This document shows, piece by piece, positions 1 through 8,963 of a DNA stretch of 39,468 bases (position 1 is the stretch's first letter; the number at the start of each line of letters is the position of its first letter). The notes under the pieces were generated by a model, which was not told the origin of the DNA, ran no database searches, and saw nothing but the letters and a program-made list of their open reading frames with translations. This DNA is from Hydrogenophaga sp. (lineage in GTDB: Bacteria > Pseudomonadota > Gammaproteobacteria > Burkholderiales > Burkholderiaceae_C), in the NCBI GenBank assembly GCA_011391595.1, contig JAABQG010000034.1, positions 1 to 39,468 of the forward strand, in the 5' to 3' direction. A program made the translations under genes and the position numbers.

Positions 1-1
1 C

Positions 2-691
2 AAGCGTCACGCGCGCTGGTCGATCCACACCACGCTGACGGTCTGGGGCTCGGCGACGCTGGTGGTGCTGGGCACGCTGGCGCTGTGGCTGATCGAGCAC
101 AACAACCCCAAGACGCTGGGGCCCCTGGGTCTGGCAGACCAGTGGCTGGCGGCGTTGTTCACCTCGGTGTCGGCGCGTACGGCGGGCTTCAACGCGGTGG
201 ATATCGGCGCGCTGCAGCTGGAATCGCTGGTGCTGCACTATGTGCTGATGTTCATTGGCGGCGGCAGCGCCGGCACGGCCGGTGGTGTGAAAGTGACGAC
301 GGTGTTCCTGCTGCTGCTGATCGTCTGGAGCGAGATCCGCGGCCGGGCCGACGTGGAGTTGCGCGGCCGGCGCATCGGCACCCAGGTGCAGCGCCAGGCG
401 CTATCGATTCTGGTGCTCAGTGGCGCGGCGGTGTCGCTGGGGCTGCTGGCCATCATTCCGCTGGCGGACCCGCTGCCACTGGACAAGCTGATGTTCGAAG
501 TGGTGTCGGCCTTTGCCACGGTGGGCCTGTCCACCGGCATCACGGCCGATCTGCCACCCGGCGCGCAGGGTGTCATCATTGCCCTGATGTATGCCGGGCG
601 TGTGGGCGTGGTTACGCTGGCACTCGCGCTGGCCATCAACCAGGTACCCAGGGCGTACCGTTATCCCGAGGAGAAACCGATTGTTGGCTAA
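2..691 (+). CDS. Trk/Ktr-type potassium uptake channel subunit, C-terminal part
   Basis: This is the membrane subunit of a K+ uptake system, cut off at its N-terminus by the window edge; the frame is open from base 2. About 230 residues are visible. Two selectivity-filter segments of the TrkH/KtrB superfamily are recognisable: TAGFN followed by a conserved acidic/hydrophobic stretch, and GGGSAGTAGG about 30 residues later. Both are followed by long hydrophobic membrane helices. The protein ends in KPIVG. Its stop overlaps the start of the next gene, a KtrA-like gating subunit, which supports a two-subunit KtrAB-type transporter. Whether it should be named KtrB or TrkH cannot be settled from the fragment. 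Confidence 0.9.
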   Translation, partial: KRHARWSIHTTLTVWGSATLVVLGTLALWLIEHNNPKTLGPLGLADQWLAALFTSVSARTAGFNAVDIGALQLESLVLHYVLMFIGGGSAGTAGGVKVTTVFLLLLIVWSEIRGRADVELRGRRIGTQVQRQALSILVLSGAAVSLGLLAIIPLADPLPLDKLMFEVVSAFATVGLSTGITADLPPGAQGVIIALMYAGRVGVVTLALALAINQVPRAYRYPEEKPIVG

Positions 692-1361
692 ATCCATTTC
701 CAATTCCAGGCAGGGCGACAGCGTGGTCGTCATCGGCTTGGGGCGCTTTGGCGCCAGCGTGGCGCGCTCGCTGGTGGCGGCAGGCCACGAGGTGCTGGCC
801 ATGGACGCGGACGAGCTCATCGTCCAGTCGCTGGCCCAGGAGCTGCCCCATGTGGTCAAGGCCGATTCGACCGAGCTGGTGGCACTGCAGCAGCTGTCGG
901 TGACCGACTTCTCGCACGCGGTGGTCAGCATCGGCGCCAACCTGGAGGCGAGCGTGCTGACGGTGCTCAACCTGGCGCAGATGGGTGTGAAGGATATCTG
1001 GGCCAAGGCCAACAACCCGCAGCATGGGCGCATCGCCGAACGGGTGGGCGCGCACCATGTGATCTATCCTGAGGCCGACATGGGCGAGCGGGTGGCCCAC
1101 CTGGTGACGGGCAAGATGATGGATTTCATCGAGTTTGACGACGGCTTTGCGATCGCCAAGACCCGCGCCCCCATGGAAACGCATAACAAGACCCTGGCGG
1201 TCTCGAATGTACGGAAGAAACATGGCGTGACGGTCGTCGGCATCAAGCGTCGGCATCAGGATTTCATTTACGCCAAGCCCGAGACCGAGATCAAGGCCGG
1301 CGACCACCTCATTCTTGCGGGGCCGACGCCCATGATCGAGAAGTTCTCGGCGCTCTACTGA
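681..1361 (+). CDS. KtrA/TrkA-type potassium channel regulatory subunit
   Basis: Cytoplasmic nucleotide-binding subunit that gates the adjacent K+ channel. The protein has 226 residues from a TTG start at 681, close to the usual 220-residue KtrA length. A Rossmann motif GLGRFGASV lies near residue 19 (RCK_N domain). The C-terminal half (KKHGVTVVGI, LILAGP) fits an RCK_C (TrkA_C) domain. I chose TTG 681 because GAGGAG lies just upstream at 668-673 and because the protein then begins shortly before the first beta strand. A longer open frame reaches back to 591 but lies entirely inside the channel gene. The start overlaps the channel stop by 11 bases, suggesting translational coupling. TTG 684 is a possible alternative start. 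Confidence 0.9.
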   Translation: MLAKSISNSRQGDSVVVIGLGRFGASVARSLVAAGHEVLAMDADELIVQSLAQELPHVVKADSTELVALQQLSVTDFSHAVVSIGANLEASVLTVLNLAQMGVKDIWAKANNPQHGRIAERVGAHHVIYPEADMGERVAHLVTGKMMDFIEFDDGFAIAKTRAPMETHNKTLAVSNVRKKHGVTVVGIKRRHQDFIYAKPETEIKAGDHLILAGPTPMIEKFSALY

Positions 1362-1415
1362 AGCATTGCGCTGCCTCAGGCGAAACCGATGCCCATGACG
1401 AGGCGAGATCGCTCC

Positions 1416-1454
1416 TTTATAAAGAGCAAGCTATGACCTATCCACGCTGGGAAA
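1416..1454 (-). repeat. Short interspersed repeat, copy A
   Basis: Between the convergent ends of the potassium regulator and the methyltransferase. On the plus strand it reads TATGACC-TATCCA-CGCTGGG, preceded by AAAGAGCAAGC. It shares the TGACC-N6-CGCTGGG core with copies D (34531) and F (38065). Strand is given so that the consensus reads CCAGCG...GCTAT. Confidence 0.6.
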
Positions 1455-1624
1455 AGACCGATTTGACTGTAAAAAGTCGGGAAAGTCACACTGCCGAACC
1501 TGAAACCCACCACCCGGACGATCTCGCTGCGCATGCCCATCAGCCTGGCAGGTGAACATCCGCCTGTCACCCGGCGACCTGCAGGACAGTCAGGCCAAGG
1601 CCCAGATCCGGGCGACGCAATGAC

Positions 1625-2287
1625 TCAGCGCCGACGCGCGATCAGGTACTGGAAGGCCTGCTGCGCCCCGCTGGGCGTGGTGTGGATTTCGCGCTCACTG
1701 GCAACCGCCTCGAAGCCGGGTGCAAACAGCGCCGCGAGTTCGGCCTCGCTGTAGCGCATCACGTCGAGCTGGCTGCATTGCTGCGGCCCGTCGGGGGCAA
1801 AGGTCGCGACGATCAGGTGACCGCCGGGGCGCACGCAGCGCGTGGCCTGCGCCACATAGGCGGCGCGCTGGGCGGGGTCGGTGAGGAAATGCAGCACGGC
1901 GCGGTCGTGCCAGACATCGAAGCCGGATTCGGGCAGCGCCAGTTGCGTCACGTCGCCAGCCCGCCAGTGCACGCCGACGCAGGCCGGCTCGCCAAAGCGC
2001 CCCTCCAGGCGGGTGCGCAAGTGCGCCAGCGCCGTGGCCGAAAGGTCGAGCAGCGTCAGCGCGTGATAGCCGCGCGCCAGCAGGTCGTCGGCCAGCGTCG
2101 ATTCGCCGGTGCCCACGTCGACGATGCGTGCGGCCGTGTCGCCCGCCGTCAGCTGCGAAATCCAGTTCAGCGAGCGCTCCAGGTGCGGCCGGTACCAGCT
2201 CACGCCGGCGGGCTTGCCCGAGGCATTGCCGTGCTGCTGGTACACCGCGTCCCAATGCGTGCTGTCACTTTTCAGGGTGCTGTTCAT
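1625..2287 (-). CDS. Class I SAM-dependent methyltransferase
   Basis: A 220-residue cytoplasmic methyltransferase of unknown substrate. The SAM-binding motif I is visible as IVDVGTGEST (residues 55-64), followed by LLDLSATAL (motif II region, about 79-87), GDVTQL (111-116) and the post-motif RCVRPGGHLIV (150-160). The start at 2287 has AAGGA eight bases upstream and follows the DsrE-like gene by 34 bases on the same strand. It is therefore probably the last gene of the rhodanese-DsrE-methyltransferase operon. The upstream open frame to 2398 runs into the DsrE-like gene and is not needed. A tellurite/thiol-type or small-molecule methyltransferase role is possible from context, but nothing in the sequence fixes the substrate. 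Confidence 0.85.
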   Translation of the reverse strand: MNSTLKSDSTHWDAVYQQHGNASGKPAGVSWYRPHLERSLNWISQLTAGDTAARIVDVGTGESTLADDLLARGYHALTLLDLSATALAHLRTRLEGRFGEPACVGVHWRAGDVTQLALPESGFDVWHDRAVLHFLTDPAQRAAYVAQATRCVRPGGHLIVATFAPDGPQQCSQLDVMRYSEAELAALFAPGFEAVASEREIHTTPSGAQQAFQYLIARRR

Positions 2288-2321
2288 CGTGTGTGTCCTT
2301 CCAGGGGGTGAGAGCCGGGAT

Positions 2322-2672
2322 TCAGAAAACCAGGACCTTGTCGGCTTCGGCCGTCCAGTCGGCGAGCTGCGCCAGCGTTGAACGTTTCGCACCCTCAATC
2401 AGGTCCGACTCGGCCAGGCCACGGGCGTCCATGCAGGTGCCGCACAGCCCGACCTCGCCCTTGCGCAGGACCTTGCCGAGCATCAACTGCACGTTGTAGT
2501 AGCCCTCGGGCACCTTCTGGCCCGCCTTGGCGCAACCCACGGCATCGGCCATCAGGAACAGGCGGACCTGCTGGCCTTCCCGGTTGGCCAGCGTGCCGGC
2601 CAGGCGCAGGGCGTTGTAGGCGCGCTCGTTGCCGTAGGGCGCGTCGTTCACGATAAAGAGCAGGGAACTCAT
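2322..2672 (-). CDS. DsrE/DsrF-like small sulfur-relay protein
   Basis: A 116-residue protein of the DsrE/TusD-like fold, a family whose members carry persulfide sulfur on cysteine between partner proteins. Features seen are the N-terminal strand SLLFIVNDAPYG, Cys47 (VGCAKAG), and Cys77/Cys80 in LCGTCMDARG, the signature of this subgroup. The start at 2672 has a strong AGGAGGT ribosome site. It lies 20 bases after the exported rhodanese and is followed by the methyltransferase. A role as cytoplasmic sulfur acceptor next to two rhodanese-domain proteins is an inference from context. The exact acceptor cannot be read from the sequence. Confidence 0.88.
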   Translation of the reverse strand: MSSLLFIVNDAPYGNERAYNALRLAGTLANREGQQVRLFLMADAVGCAKAGQKVPEGYYNVQLMLGKVLRKGEVGLCGTCMDARGLAESDLIEGAKRSTLAQLADWTAEADKVLVF

Positions 2673-2692
2673 GAGGGACCTCCTCGGAAAAT

Positions 2693-3169
2693 TCAATGCG
2701 TGGGGCTCTTGCCCGCCGCGCGGGCGTTGGCCTCGAAGCCGCCCTTGGCCTTCCACTCGGCATAGCCGCCCTGCAGGATGCGCACGTTCTCGTAACCGGC
2801 CACGCGCAGGGCGAAACCGGCCTGCGCCGACAAGGTGCCGGTGTTGCAATACAGCAGCACGGGCTTGTCTTTCGGGATCTGCTTGCGTTCGGCCAGCACG
2901 CGGCGCCACTCGATGTTGACGGCGCCGGCAATGTGCTCCTTGTCGAACTGCGCCTTGTCGCGCGCGTCGATCACCATGAAGCGCTTCCAGTCGGCCGCCG
3001 GAATCTGCTCGGGGAAGATGGTGGCGCCACCATAGTCCACGAACTCCAGATAATCTTCCATGGCCTTGACCGCCGCATCCTCGGGCGCCGCGTGGGTGAC
3101 GGTCGAGGCCGCCAGCAACAAGCCGGCAAAGGCCGTGGCGAGCCGGCGGTTCGTCTGAAAACGGGGCAT
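2693..3169 (-). CDS. Exported rhodanese-like sulfurtransferase
   Basis: A 158-residue single-domain rhodanese with an N-terminal signal peptide: RRLATAFAGLLLAAS followed by a likely cleavage site at THA|APE near residue 27. The predicted place of action is the periplasm. Rhodanese motifs are FMVIDARD (64-71), HIAGAVNIEW (79-88) and the active-site loop with Cys108 in YCNTGTLSAQAG. Rhodaneses move sulfane sulfur from a donor to a thiol acceptor. I chose ATG 3169; TTG 3202 and ATG 3187 are upstream in-frame alternatives, but 3169 gives the best signal peptide. It heads the minus-strand sulfur operon. The gene diverges from the ArsR-rhodanese regulator, and the palindrome between them probably controls it. 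Confidence 0.88.
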   Translation of the reverse strand: MPRFQTNRRLATAFAGLLLAASTVTHAAPEDAAVKAMEDYLEFVDYGGATIFPEQIPAADWKRFMVIDARDKAQFDKEHIAGAVNIEWRRVLAERKQIPKDKPVLLYCNTGTLSAQAGFALRVAGYENVRILQGGYAEWKAKGGFEANARAAGKSPTH

Positions 3170-3194
3170 GATAGTCAAACCTTTCATTGACTCA

Positions 3195-3218
3195 ATATTC
3201 AACGATATTATTGAATAT
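3195..3218. promoter_or_regulatory. Perfect inverted repeat, probable ArsR-family operator
   Basis: ATATTCAA (3195-3202), an 8-base spacer, then TTGAATAT (3211-3218) form a perfect 8+8 inverted repeat in an otherwise GC-rich region. The right arm contains the A and T of the ATG start (3217) of the ArsR-rhodanese gene. The repeat sits in the 47-base gap between two divergent genes. ArsR/SmtB repressors usually bind AT-rich imperfect palindromes of this kind near their own promoters. Autoregulation plus control of the rhodanese operon is therefore likely, but it is inferred. Confidence 0.65.
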
Positions 3219-3933
3219 GCAGGACAAACTGTCTACCCCGGTGCAACCCGCAGGTGTCAAACCGGCGCTGTTCGAGCAGTTTGCGCGCATTGGCCGGGCC
3301 ATGTCGCACGGCCAGCGGCTGGAGTTGCTGGAACTGCTGGCCCAGGCCGAGAGCCCCGTCGACGCACTGGCGCGCACCATGATGCTGCCCGTCGCCAATG
3401 TGTCGCAGCATCTGCAGCAGCTCAAGCAGGCCGGGCTGGTGCAGGCGCGGCGCGAGGGCCGCTCCATCATTTACCGCCTGGCCAGCGCCCGCGTGGTCGA
3501 TTTGCTGACCCAGATGCAGGCGGTGGCGGCCGAAACCCTGGGCGAAGTGGACGCGCTGGTGCAAGACTGCCTGGCGCCGCAGGACGCGCTGCAGCCCGTG
3601 CCGCTGGCGGAAGTGATGCAGCGCGCCCAGGACGGGCTGGTGACCATCATCGATGTGCGCCCGCCCCACGAATTCGCCGCGGCCCACCTGCCCGGCGCCA
3701 TCAACCTGCCCCTGGGTGAACTGGCGCAGCGACTGGGTGAACTGCCGACCGGCCGCGAGGTGGTGGCCTACTGCCGGGGCCGCTACTGCGTGCTTTCGTT
3801 TGAAGCCGTGGCCCGCTTGCGCGAGGCCGGCTACGAGGCGCGCCGCATCGAGGACGGCATCCCGCGCTGGATCGCCGATGCACAGCCGCTGGAGGGGGCG
3901 CAGACCCGGTATGGCGTCGAATCGTGGCCCTGA
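3217..3933 (+). CDS. ArsR-family transcriptional regulator fused to a rhodanese domain
   Basis: A 238-residue fusion. Residues about 15-115 form a winged-helix ArsR domain: HGQRLELLELL, the recognition-helix region VANVSQHLQQLKQAGLV and the wing REGRSIIYRL. Residues about 125-225 form a rhodanese domain: IIDVRPPHEFAAAHLPGA and the active-site loop CRGRYCVLS with Cys186 and Cys191. The DNA-binding part contains no cysteine; the only other one is Cys118 in the linker. Metal or dithiol sensing through the ArsR part is therefore unlikely, and signal input probably passes through the rhodanese thiols. The start at ATG 3217 lies in the palindrome; TTG 3187 would add ten residues. This fusion architecture is a known family in Proteobacteria. 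The effector is not known from the sequence. Confidence 0.88.
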   Translation: MQDKLSTPVQPAGVKPALFEQFARIGRAMSHGQRLELLELLAQAESPVDALARTMMLPVANVSQHLQQLKQAGLVQARREGRSIIYRLASARVVDLLTQMQAVAAETLGEVDALVQDCLAPQDALQPVPLAEVMQRAQDGLVTIIDVRPPHEFAAAHLPGAINLPLGELAQRLGELPTGREVVAYCRGRYCVLSFEAVARLREAGYEARRIEDGIPRWIADAQPLEGAQTRYGVESWP

Positions 3934-3993
3934 GTCACTCCCGAATTCAGAGCAAACAGTGACCGCTTGACAATGGGAGAGTGCATTTTTTCC

Positions 3994-5427
3994 TCAGAGA
4001 ACCCGCTTGAGCATGGCGATGACCTGCTCGAATCGCACACCATAGGGCGGATAAAACAGCGAGCCCGCGCCCAGGCGCGACTGCACCAGGACGCCCTTCT
4101 CGTGGGTCAGGCGCAGGAAGCCGGTGTGGCCGTGGTAGGCCCCCCAGCCGCTTTCGCCGATGCCGCCAAAGGGCAGGTTCTCGTGGGCGATGTGCATCAA
4201 CGTGTCGTTCACGGTGACCCCACCGCTCACCGTCCGGTTCAGCACCTTGTCGCGCGCCGCGGTGCTGGTGCCGAACCAGTACAGCGCCAACGGGCGCGGC
4301 CGCGCGTTGATGATGCCGATGGCCTCGTCCAGCGTGCCGTAGGACAGCACGGGCAGGATCGGCCCGAAGATCTCTTCCTCCATCACGCGCATGCCGCTGG
4401 CGGTGTCGAACACCAGCACCGGTGCCATCTGCCGGCTGACAGGATCCGCGGAGGCGGGGCCCTCACCCTGGGGGTCGATGACCTTCAGCCGCGCGCCCTG
4501 GGCCTGGGCATCGGCCAGCATGGCCTGCATGCGGGCGAAATGGCGCTCGTTCTGCAGGCTGGCGTAGTCGGGGTTGCCGGCGATGCGCGGGAACAGGCGC
4601 TTGACGGCGGCGGCAAAGGCTTTTTCGAACTTCGCCTCCTGGCCGCGCGGCAACAACACGTAATCCGGCGCGATGCAGGTCTGCCCGGCGTTGAGCAACT
4701 TGCCGTGGGCGATCTTGACAGCGGCGTCATCGAGGTCGCAGGACTTGTCGATGATGCAGGGCGACTTGCCGCCGAGCTCCAGCGTCATCGGCGTCAGGTT
4801 GGCGGCGGCTTCGGCAGCGACCTTGCGCCCGATGGCGGTGGAGCCGGTGAAGAACAGGTGGTCGAACGGCAGGCCGGCGAACCTGGCGGCCAGCGCGGCG
4901 TCGCCCTGGATCACGCAGAACTCGTCGGCATCGAAGGCTTCGTGCACCAGACTCGCCATCAATTCCGCCGTGCGCGGCGTGAGTTCGCTGGGCTTGAGCA
5001 TGACGCGGTTGCCTGCCGCCAGCGCGGTGGCCGCCGGCGCCAGGGCCAGCTGCACCGGATAGTTCCACGGCGAGATCACGCCCACAACGCCCAGCGGCTG
5101 CCGCTGGATATAGGCGGTGGCGGGCTTGAGGTAGACCGGCGTGGCCACCTTGATCGGCTTGATCCAGCGCGGCAGGTGCTTGTTCAGGTGGCTGATGAGG
5201 CTGCGCAGCAGGAACAGGTCGGCCACCTCGGTGAGATTGCGCGAGCGCACGCCAAAGTCGGCCTCCACCGCGTCGCACAGGGCCTGGCTGTTGCCGTCGA
5301 TGAGCCGGCGCAGGCGCCGAAGGCGGTCGCGCCGCAAGGCCAGGGGCACGTCGATCTGGGCGCGGCTGGCCTGGTACTGGGCGTCAAAGAGGGCGTGCAT
5401 GGGCAGGGAAAGCGGGTTTTGGGTCAT
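3994..5427 (-). CDS. Coniferyl-aldehyde-type aldehyde dehydrogenase
   Basis: A 477-residue NAD(P)+-dependent aldehyde dehydrogenase that oxidises aldehydes to acids in the cytoplasm. Family motifs seen are GVVGVISPWNYPVQL, LKPSELTP, FFTGSTAIGRKVA, LELGGKSPCI (catalytic Glu) and GQTCIAPDYVLLP with the catalytic Cys. The C-terminal motifs EEIFGPILPVLSY and LPFGGIGESGWGAYHG are also present. The short class-3-like length and the GQTCIAPDYV version of the active site fit the coniferyl aldehyde dehydrogenase group (CalB) rather than betaine or succinate-semialdehyde enzymes. The substrate is inferred only from family resemblance. The start has no strong ribosome site. It follows clpB on the same strand but is separated from it by a hairpin terminator. 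Confidence 0.85.
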   Translation of the reverse strand: MTQNPLSLPMHALFDAQYQASRAQIDVPLALRRDRLRRLRRLIDGNSQALCDAVEADFGVRSRNLTEVADLFLLRSLISHLNKHLPRWIKPIKVATPVYLKPATAYIQRQPLGVVGVISPWNYPVQLALAPAATALAAGNRVMLKPSELTPRTAELMASLVHEAFDADEFCVIQGDAALAARFAGLPFDHLFFTGSTAIGRKVAAEAAANLTPMTLELGGKSPCIIDKSCDLDDAAVKIAHGKLLNAGQTCIAPDYVLLPRGQEAKFEKAFAAAVKRLFPRIAGNPDYASLQNERHFARMQAMLADAQAQGARLKVIDPQGEGPASADPVSRQMAPVLVFDTASGMRVMEEEIFGPILPVLSYGTLDEAIGIINARPRPLALYWFGTSTAARDKVLNRTVSGGVTVNDTLMHIAHENLPFGGIGESGWGAYHGHTGFLRLTHEKGVLVQSRLGAGSLFYPPYGVRFEQVIAMLKRVL

Positions 5428-5506
5428 GAGGATGATGATAGAACCGGCACACCACGCCGTTTAGAGCAAGACCTCCAGCCACAGCGGGTCCGCTGCTTGC
5501 CCAGCG

Positions 5507-5545
5507 CAAAAGGCCGCCAGCGAACGGACGTTCACTGGCGGCCTT
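5507..5545 (-). terminator. Rho-independent terminator after clpB
   Basis: AAGGCCGCCAG (5510-5520) pairs perfectly with CTGGCGGCCTT (5535-5545), with further GAAC/GTTC pairing inside the loop. Read on the minus strand, the stem is followed by TTTTGCG, a short U-tract. It lies 20 bases past the clpB stop. Confidence 0.75.
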
Positions 5546-5566
5546 GCCGGGGGGCTTGAAGCGGCT

Positions 5567-8173
<2,607 letters not shown>

Positions 8174-8195
8174 GAAAATCCTCCAGTTGCCTGAA

Positions 8196-8223
8196 ATTTA
8201 GGGGTATTCCCCCGGTTTTCAAG
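8196..8223 (-). promoter_or_regulatory. Sigma-32 (heat-shock) type promoter of clpB
   Basis: On the minus strand, CTTGAAA (8223-8217) matches the sigma-32 -35 consensus. After 12 bases it is followed by CCCCTAAAT (8204-8196), close to the -10 consensus CCCCATNT. It lies 23-50 bases upstream of the clpB ATG. The -35 element contains the TGA stop codon of moaE. Confidence 0.75.
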
Positions 8224-8695
8224 GGAGGTTCGCGGCGTCAATACCCCAGCGGGCCAGGGCGGCGTCGTCGCTCACCCGGGCATCGACCCAGCGCGCGCCG
8301 TCCGGCGTCTGCTCTTTTTTCCAGAAAGGGGCCTGGGTCTTCAGGTAGTCCATCAGGAACTCGCAGGCCTGGAAACTCTCGCCCCGGTGCGCCGAAGTCA
8401 CCGCGACCATGACGATCTGGTCCAGCGGCTGCAACAGGCCGACGCGGTGGATCACGCGGGCGCCAACGATATTGAAACGCTGGTGCGCCGCATCGATCAT
8501 GGCCTCGATCGATTTTTCGGTCATGCCGGGGTAATGTTCCAGCTCCATCGTGCGGACCGACTGACCGTCGTTGCGGTCGCGCACGGTGCCGACAAAGCTG
8601 CAGACGGCGCCAACCCGGGGGTCCTTCAGGCGCAACCGGGCAATTTCGTCTGAAAGGTCGAAATCCTGCGTCTGGATGGTCACCCGATCGGTCAT
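8219..8695 (-). CDS. moaE: Molybdopterin synthase catalytic subunit MoaE
   Basis: A 158-residue large subunit of molybdopterin synthase. With MoaD it inserts two sulfurs into cyclic pyranopterin monophosphate to make molybdopterin. Family motifs are GAVCSFVGTVRDRNDG (29-44), MELEHYPGMTEK, the HRVGLL segment, TSAHRGESFQACEFLMDYLK and PFWKKEQ with its conserved lysines. The gene follows moaD by 16 bases on the same strand. Its last codons overlap the clpB heat-shock promoter. Confidence 0.96.
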   Translation of the reverse strand: MTDRVTIQTQDFDLSDEIARLRLKDPRVGAVCSFVGTVRDRNDGQSVRTMELEHYPGMTEKSIEAMIDAAHQRFNIVGARVIHRVGLLQPLDQIVMVAVTSAHRGESFQACEFLMDYLKTQAPFWKKEQTPDGARWVDARVSDDAALARWGIDAANLP

Positions 8696-8711
8696 GGCCG
8701 GCCAACCTGCC

Positions 8712-8963
8712 TCAGCCGCCGGTCACGGGCGGAAAAAAACCGACCTCGGCGCCCTCGGTCAAGGCCGCGGTTTCGTCGGCCATGACCTGGTTCAGCGCCA
8801 GGCGCACCGCCTTGCCACGGGCCAGGCCTTGCGCATGTGCGCCGCCACGGGCAATGAGTTCATCGCGCAAGGCGGCCAGCGTCGCTGCTTCGGTTTCGAG
8901 GGTTTCGCTGCCCTGCCCCAGATCTTCACGGATCGAGGCGAAATAACGAAGGTTCACTTTCAT
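8712..8963 (-). CDS. moaD: Molybdopterin synthase sulfur-carrier subunit MoaD
   Basis: An 83-residue ubiquitin-like sulfur carrier ending in the required Gly-Gly (PPVTGG), which is adenylated and thiocarboxylated before sulfur transfer to the MoaE active site. It begins MKVNLRYFASIRE, typical of the family. Its ATG overlaps the stop of moeA by four bases, and moaE follows directly, so the three genes are surely co-transcribed. Confidence 0.95.
   Translation of the reverse strand: MKVNLRYFASIREDLGQGSETLETEAATLAALRDELIARGGAHAQGLARGKAVRLALNQVMADETAALTEGAEVGFFPPVTGG

Noticed and set aside
5482..5495. Perfect 14-base palindrome CAGCGGGTCCGCTG upstream of the aldehyde dehydrogenase
   Set aside because: Short GC-rich palindromes are frequent by chance at this composition, and it is not duplicated nearby.
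3967..5559. 530-residue plus-strand open frame
   Set aside because: It is antisense to the aldehyde dehydrogenase, which has clear family motifs; the plus-strand translation is Arg/His/Gln-rich and matches nothing known to me.
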